From the NCBI GenBank assembly GCA_934182605.1, contig CAKPRQ010000004.1:1-64000 (forward strand): DNA of 64,000 nt, in the 5' to 3' direction. The DNA comes from an uncultured Clostridia bacterium. GTDB lineage: Bacteria; Bacillota; Clostridia; TANB77; CAG-508. Positions 59,277 through 64,000 of the stretch are shown piece after piece. The translations under genes were made by a program, and so were the position numbers. The notes beneath the pieces are model-generated. The model searched no databases. It had not been told where the DNA came from and worked only from the letters and a program-made list of their open reading frames with translations. Within the stretch, counting starts at the first letter, position 1. The number at the start of each line of letters is the position of its first letter.

Positions 59277-59329
59277 TTGAAACAAGAAATAAACATAAGG
59301 TTTAAAAATTATATTTAGGAGGAAAAATT

Positions 59330-60151
59330 ATGAATGAAAAAATTTCAGTATTAGTCGCAGATGATAACTTAGAATTTGCAAATACGTTAACAAATTACTT
59401 AGGAAAAGATGAAGAAATGGAGGTAATAGGTGTAGCAAAAGATGGTGTGGAAGCTGTAAATCAAATAAAACAAAAACAACCAGATGTTGTGGTACTAGAT
59501 GTTATAATGCCACATCTAGATGGATTAGGAGTATTAGAAAAAATATCGAATGAAGAATTAGAAAAAAAACCATCATGTATTATGCTTTCAGCAGTTGGAC
59601 AAGAAAAAATAACACAAAAAGCAATAAATTTAGGTGCAGAATATTATGTAGTAAAACCTTTTGAAATAGATGTTTTAATAAAAAGAATAAAAGAAATAAA
59701 ATATTATCAACCTATTGGAAGAGAAAGAAGTACATATTCAGTAAGAGAAGATAAAGCAGATTATATTGCAATAGATCCTAGAAAGAAGAAAAGTGAGTGT
59801 AATTTAGAAGCATTAGTAACAAACATAATACATGAATTGGGAGTGCCAGCTCATATAAAAGGGTATCAATATTTGAGAGAAGCAATAATGATGGTGGTAA
59901 ATGATATAGATTTAATAAACGAAATAACAAAACAGCTGTATCCTGAAATAGCAGCAAAATATGGAACAACACCATCAAGGGTAGAACGTGCAATTCGCCA
60001 TGCAATAGAAGTATCTTGGTCAAGAGGTCGCATAGAAACAACAAATGGTATATTTGGTTACACAGTATCAGCAGCTAAAGGAAAACCTACAAATAGTGAA
60101 TTTATTGCTATGGTAGCTGATAAACTAAGAATTGAAATGAAAAGTGCGTAA
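59330..60151 (+). CDS. spo0A: Sporulation master regulator Spo0A
   Basis: 273 residues. The receiver domain (about 5-125) has the acidic pocket VLVADDN, the phospho-acceptor Asp in VVVLDVIMPHLDG, and the Lys in YVVKPFE. The C-terminal Spo0A DNA-binding domain (about 160-273) is highly conserved: HIKGYQYLREAI, AKYGTTPSRVERAIRHAIEV and TNSEFIAMVADKLR. It turns on entry into sporulation. AGGAGG precedes the ATG. spoIVB, which often precedes it, is absent here; yigZ is upstream. Confidence 0.96.
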   Translation: MNEKISVLVADDNLEFANTLTNYLGKDEEMEVIGVAKDGVEAVNQIKQKQPDVVVLDVIMPHLDGLGVLEKISNEELEKKPSCIMLSAVGQEKITQKAINLGAEYYVVKPFEIDVLIKRIKEIKYYQPIGRERSTYSVREDKADYIAIDPRKKKSECNLEALVTNIIHELGVPAHIKGYQYLREAIMMVVNDIDLINEITKQLYPEIAAKYGTTPSRVERAIRHAIEVSWSRGRIETTNGIFGYTVSAAKGKPTNSEFIAMVADKLRIEMKSA

Positions 60152-60164
60152 AAAATAATATTTA

Positions 60165-60201
60165 TAGCCATTCGTTTTGTATAGTAGAATGGCTAGTTTT
60201 G
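60165..60201 (+). terminator. Terminator of spo0A
   Basis: TAGCCATTC (60165-60173) pairs with GAATGGCTA (60187-60195), followed by GTTTTG. Confidence 0.65.
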
Positions 60202-60242
60202 TCTAAAAAAAGCCCAAAATTTAACAAATTTGCCTTTTTCTA

Positions 60243-60271
60243 TTGAAAAAAATCTGAAAATATAGTATAAT
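60243..60271 (+). promoter_or_regulatory. Promoter of the giant surface-protein gene
   Basis: TTGAAA (60243-60248), 17 bases and TATAAT (60266-60271). Confidence 0.65.
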
Positions 60272-60291
60272 AACAGAGGAGGTAAATGATT

Positions 60292-63200
60292 ATGTTAAAT
60301 TTTAAAAGTAAAATTAAGATAATAATAATGGCAATATTGTCTATATATATATTGTTAATGAGTAATTATTCATTAGCTAATGATTTCAGTATGACATTAT
60401 CTGGCACTACTGATGTTATTGGTGTGCAAAATGATGTTAGTCAATGGAGTAAACCGAATACTCCAATATATTTTGAAGACTTAAGGGATAATAGAGCTTT
60501 AATTTGTAATGGACATGGAATTGCATTACCTTCAAGAAAAAGTTATAGCAGACCTTTAAAGGATGCTACTTTGGAAACACATGGTATAGATGTTGAAATA
60601 GATCAATTAAGAGAAGATAATAAAATCCAAAGAAATCCAGCATACAATTATACTCAAAATCAACCTAATGCTAGTAATCCTTACGGTGCAACAGGCAGTG
60701 TAGTAACAACAACCAGAACACAAGCTATATATAATGATAAAGGTGAAAAACAATTAAGTCCTAGAGAAGCTTATGTACTAGCACATCAAAAAGATACAAG
60801 TAAATATCCCGATGCTACACAATTATCTCATTGGGGGGTTACAAAATATGTTCCAGGTGCTGATTTAAGTAATGAAGATGTAACTATTTCTTCAACTGAT
60901 AGAGAAGTTCCTAAAAATTTAGTTAATGAAGCTATAGCATATGAAGAAGCTATGAAAAAGTTAGAAGAATTTAAAAAGAAAAATAATGGTAGATCTATTG
61001 TAGATAAAACAGATTATAGTAAAGTACATCCAGGTTATAATAAAATAACTGGCAAGTATATTGTTGGACCATTTACTTGGGATTATGTAAGAGCATATTA
61101 TAAACCATCTGCTTTAGGACAAAGTCAAACAGTTAATGAGGATGGAGTTGTAAGTTTCATAGGTATTACAGATATAAAATGGTATGCTGATGATGAGAAA
61201 ACATTAGAAATCAAAAACGTAAATTATGTATATGATGAAAACAGAAATTTAGGAGAAGGTGATGAGAATTACAAATTTCCATATCCTAATCAACCATTTT
61301 ATATAGAATTTAGTAAAGCTGAAAATCCAAATGTTAAGATGGTATCAAAAGCTAGTATAAATTTAGATATTATGAATGCAGAAGGAACAGCACACGAATT
61401 AGAAGGAACATTTAATGATGTTAATTGGATTGCTAAAGATGATCCTATTAAGTGTACATGTACTAATGCAGTTTGTGTTCATGGTATGAAAAATCATATG
61501 ATTAAACATACAAAAGGTTCTTTTTGGGGAAGTAGTAAATACTATACAAAGTGCCCTGAAATTTATTGTGCAGAACATAGAAAAGAAATGATTGAAAACA
61601 ATCACTTAAAAGGTCACGATTTCTACATTATAGGTGAAATTGTAAATCGAGGAACAACATCTCAGCCATTATACGCTATTCCAGTATCAAAAATTACAAT
61701 TAATAATAATGTAGCAGACATGGAATTAGGCAGTCCTCAATCTTATACGCCACCAATTCCATTCCCAGTTGGATATCCAAGAGAAGATATTTATGAAGAA
61801 GTTCCATGGTTACCAACAGAGCCACCAAATCCTAATGAACCAGATGAGCCAGATGAGCCAGAAAATCCAGATGAAGAAATAGAAAATCCAGGTATTCCAT
61901 TAATTATGGAAATTGCAGGTGAAGTTTGGGTAGATAATCCTACAGGTAAAGAGTCTTTGGCAAATGGTGTTAGGGATGAATTTGAAAAAGGAAAAGCAAA
62001 CGTTGAAGTATATTTATATAATAAATTAAATGACAGTGAACCAGTTGCAAAAACAATTACAGATTATGACGGTCAATATACATTTGGATATGTTGATATA
62101 GGTGAAGAGTATTATGTAGAATTTGTGTATGATGGTATGACATATAAAACAACAAAATACTTAAATTCAATAATAACAGAAAGTTTACCAGGAAATTTAT
62201 CAGATATAAATCAAGCTTATATAGATAATCCTGAAAATTATTTAAACGCTTCACATGCAGTTGAGAATGCTTTAGAAAGAGATGCGTTTAACTCAAAATT
62301 TAGTGTAATATCAAATAATATGGCAACAGGTGTAACAGGATTACAAACACCTTTAACATATTATAATGTAGTTTCATCACAAGGAACAATGTCATCTTTA
62401 ATTACAACTGACTCTGCATATATGACATTACCTGAATTTAAGATGAGTGCAAGAACAAGTACAACAGGTCTTTATTTCCCATTAAATGATTCATACTACG
62501 TAGATAATAAAGATTTGAACTTGCCAACTCAAAATGGACAAGAATATAATTATGTTAGAACTTATGAAGGATTAAAGCATATTAATTTAGGATTGGTAAA
62601 AAGAGAACAAGGAGATTTTGCAGTAAAGAATGATACATACCAAACAATAATTGCATATAAAGGTAATAATTCAAGTTTTGAACATAATAACAAAACAACA
62701 AATGTCTTAACGTATGATGCTAATACAAGAACAGCAGCATATTATACAGATAAGCAATATACACAATTATTAAATAAAGCAGATTATGATTGGAAATACG
62801 ATACATCTTATGGCGAAAATGCAACAATTTCAAGTTCAATATATAATACTTCAGATGAATTGAATGTATATATAGAATATAAGTTTTTAATTAGAAATCA
62901 ATCAACATTAGAGTGGGGAAGTATAAAAGAATTATCAAATTATTTTGATAAAGATTTAAAATATAGTTCATCATATCAACATTTAGATATGTCATCATGG
63001 ATAGAAACTAAGATGAATGGCAGTGAAGAAGTTCAAAAACAAGAAATTATTTGGGAATATGGTGAAGATAAAGATGGGTTTAGTACAATATATACAGACG
63101 ATTTAGCTGATATTAAAATGATTTCAGGAGATACATTAGAAATACATTTAATTTTACAAGTTGGTAAAGACGCGGCAAGAAATATTATATTAAATAATGA

Positions 63201-64000
63201 TAGTAATCCAAATTACGATAACATATTAGAAATTACTAAATTCAGCGTAAACGAAGGACTTGTAGACAGAGATTCAAACCCAGGAAGTTCAGACTTAAAT
63301 AATACAAAAACATTTGAAGACGATACAGATAATGCACCATTTGTAAGAATTTTAATAGATGATAGTGAAGAAGCTAAATTGGGTAATATTATAAGTGGTA
63401 ACGTATTTGAAGATTTAAAAACAAGTGATTCTGTATTAGTAAATAATATGTTTACAGGAAATGGTATAAAAGATGATAATGAAAAAGGCATAGCAAATGT
63501 AAAAGTTGAATTAATTGAAGTTTTAATCGATAAAGAAAGCAATAGAGAAGTTGAATTGATTGTAAGAGATGCAATTAGAACAGATGAAAATGGAAATTAT
63601 AGTTTTACAAACTTACCAGCAGGTACATATAAAGTTAAATTTACTTATGGTGATGAAGAACAATTAAGTAAAGACATTACATATAATGGTCAAGACTATA
63701 AATCTGTTTCTACAGATACAATAAAACAACAATATCAAAATAATCCAATGGAAGTAATGATTTTAATAGATACATCTAATGGTATGAAATATAATAATAG
63801 ATTAACAGCTATAAAAGATGCTTCTAAACAATTAGTAAATTCAATTTATACAAAAGTACAAAAAGCCAAAGTGGGAATATCATTCTTCTCAGAACCAGAA
63901 TCTAATACTGTGAATAATACAGGATTAATAGAAAAACCATATGTTGATACTTTGATAAGTGCATTAGATAAAGATTATAATAATTATGGAGCTAATTTAG
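60292..64000 (+). CDS. Giant secreted surface protein with SdrD-B-like and VWA-like domains (partial, runs off the window)
   Basis: The ATG at 60292 has GAGGAGG upstream; the frame is open to the window end (1236 codons so far). A signal peptide is present (about 1-31; IIIMAILSIYILLMSNYSLA). Residues 1-500 are unrecognised and include a Cys/His cluster (CTCTNAVCVHG ... KCPEIYCAEH). A Pro/Glu/Asp linker (PNEPDEPDEPENPDEE) is followed by an SdrD-B/Cna-B-like beta domain (GKANVEVYLYN ... TDYDGQYTFGY), then other exposed regions. A second SdrD-B domain (GIANVKVELIEV, DENGNYSFTNLPAGTYKV) precedes a von Willebrand A-like start (EVMILIDTSNGMKYNNRLTA). The MIDAS-like DTSNG lacks the final Ser of DxSxS. 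I infer a wall- or pilus-associated adhesin. Confidence 0.8.
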   Translation, partial: MLNFKSKIKIIIMAILSIYILLMSNYSLANDFSMTLSGTTDVIGVQNDVSQWSKPNTPIYFEDLRDNRALICNGHGIALPSRKSYSRPLKDATLETHGIDVEIDQLREDNKIQRNPAYNYTQNQPNASNPYGATGSVVTTTRTQAIYNDKGEKQLSPREAYVLAHQKDTSKYPDATQLSHWGVTKYVPGADLSNEDVTISSTDREVPKNLVNEAIAYEEAMKKLEEFKKKNNGRSIVDKTDYSKVHPGYNKITGKYIVGPFTWDYVRAYYKPSALGQSQTVNEDGVVSFIGITDIKWYADDEKTLEIKNVNYVYDENRNLGEGDENYKFPYPNQPFYIEFSKAENPNVKMVSKASINLDIMNAEGTAHELEGTFNDVNWIAKDDPIKCTCTNAVCVHGMKNHMIKHTKGSFWGSSKYYTKCPEIYCAEHRKEMIENNHLKGHDFYIIGEIVNRGTTSQPLYAIPVSKITINNNVADMELGSPQSYTPPIPFPVGYPREDIYEEVPWLPTEPPNPNEPDEPDEPENPDEEIENPGIPLIMEIAGEVWVDNPTGKESLANGVRDEFEKGKANVEVYLYNKLNDSEPVAKTITDYDGQYTFGYVDIGEEYYVEFVYDGMTYKTTKYLNSIITESLPGNLSDINQAYIDNPENYLNASHAVENALERDAFNSKFSVISNNMATGVTGLQTPLTYYNVVSSQGTMSSLITTDSAYMTLPEFKMSARTSTTGLYFPLNDSYYVDNKDLNLPTQNGQEYNYVRTYEGLKHINLGLVKREQGDFAVKNDTYQTIIAYKGNNSSFEHNNKTTNVLTYDANTRTAAYYTDKQYTQLLNKADYDWKYDTSYGENATISSSIYNTSDELNVYIEYKFLIRNQSTLEWGSIKELSNYFDKDLKYSSSYQHLDMSSWIETKMNGSEEVQKQEIIWEYGEDKDGFSTIYTDDLADIKMISGDTLEIHLILQVGKDAARNIILNNDSNPNYDNILEITKFSVNEGLVDRDSNPGSSDLNNTKTFEDDTDNAPFVRILIDDSEEAKLGNIISGNVFEDLKTSDSVLVNNMFTGNGIKDDNEKGIANVKVELIEVLIDKESNREVELIVRDAIRTDENGNYSFTNLPAGTYKVKFTYGDEEQLSKDITYNGQDYKSVSTDTIKQQYQNNPMEVMILIDTSNGMKYNNRLTAIKDASKQLVNSIYTKVQKAKVGISFFSEPESNTVNNTGLIEKPYVDTLISALDKDYNNYGANL

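Overview
The window is chromosomal DNA of a very AT-rich, spore-forming member of the Clostridia, probably an uncultured anaerobe. Host genes use A/T-ending codons almost throughout, promoters are classic TTGaca-N17-TATAAT, and the sporulation genes spo0A, sigH, spoIIP and a BofC-like gene are present. groES carries a CIRCE operator, transketolase is split into two subunits, and there is a tRNA-Leu(CAA). There is no rRNA, CRISPR array or prophage.

Layout. 1-8.6 kb: the tail of an AAA-ATPase/PD-(D/E)XK gene, a DUF308 protein, enolase, recG, a prepilin-like protein with a phage tail-collar end, a decayed stretch, and a full paralogue of the first ATPase. 8.7-22 kb: housekeeping and sporulation (archaeal-type valS, DUF368 transporter, pth, a frameshifted RNase G-like gene, an ABC-2 permease, rimO, spoIIP, a ZIP transporter, sigH, rnhB). 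22-32 kb: tRNA-Leu, a PF06541 membrane protein, split transketolase (N-terminal half frameshifted), a BofC-like protein, DUF4364, nfo, groEL/groES, greA. 32-38 kb, mostly minus strand: an unknown gene, aspS, a GH18 cell-wall enzyme. 38-42.9 kb: NfeD/SPFH pair, NifU-like/GGGtGRT pair, AAA/DUF4143 ATPase. 43-47.7 kb: surface-protein region. 47.8-60.2 kb: dxs, acyl-CoA synthetase, guanine deaminase-like, a LiaF/DUF4097/ABC-2 envelope-stress cluster, a WG-repeat protein, yigZ, spo0A. 60.3 kb to the end: the first 1236 codons of a giant secreted surface protein.

Most notable points. (1) The 1191-residue prepilin-like protein at 44.1-47.7 kb ends in a C-type-lectin-like domain. About 170 bp of it is GC-rich, strikingly poor in adenine and full of NNC/NNT codons, which are the marks of a diversity-generating-retroelement variable region. 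No reverse transcriptase or template repeat lies in the window, so they would act in trans. (2) A ~150-bp palindromic repeat family (at least five near-full copies plus remnants) has terminal inverted repeats, a perfect 23-bp inner stem in the best copy and a conserved loop. The stem changes with compensation between copies, and the core sits in either orientation relative to the arms. (3) Five single-gene cassettes of foreign composition sit between host genes, most with their own promoter and hairpin. They encode small lipoproteins, a secreted protein and coiled-coil or unknown proteins. (4) A (GA)16 tract in a short reading frame in front of the surface genes looks like a phase-variation switch. 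(5) Terminators are reused as parts of the next gene: three carry the next promoter's -35 box, and three terminator-like hairpins carry the next gene's Shine-Dalgarno in the 3' arm.
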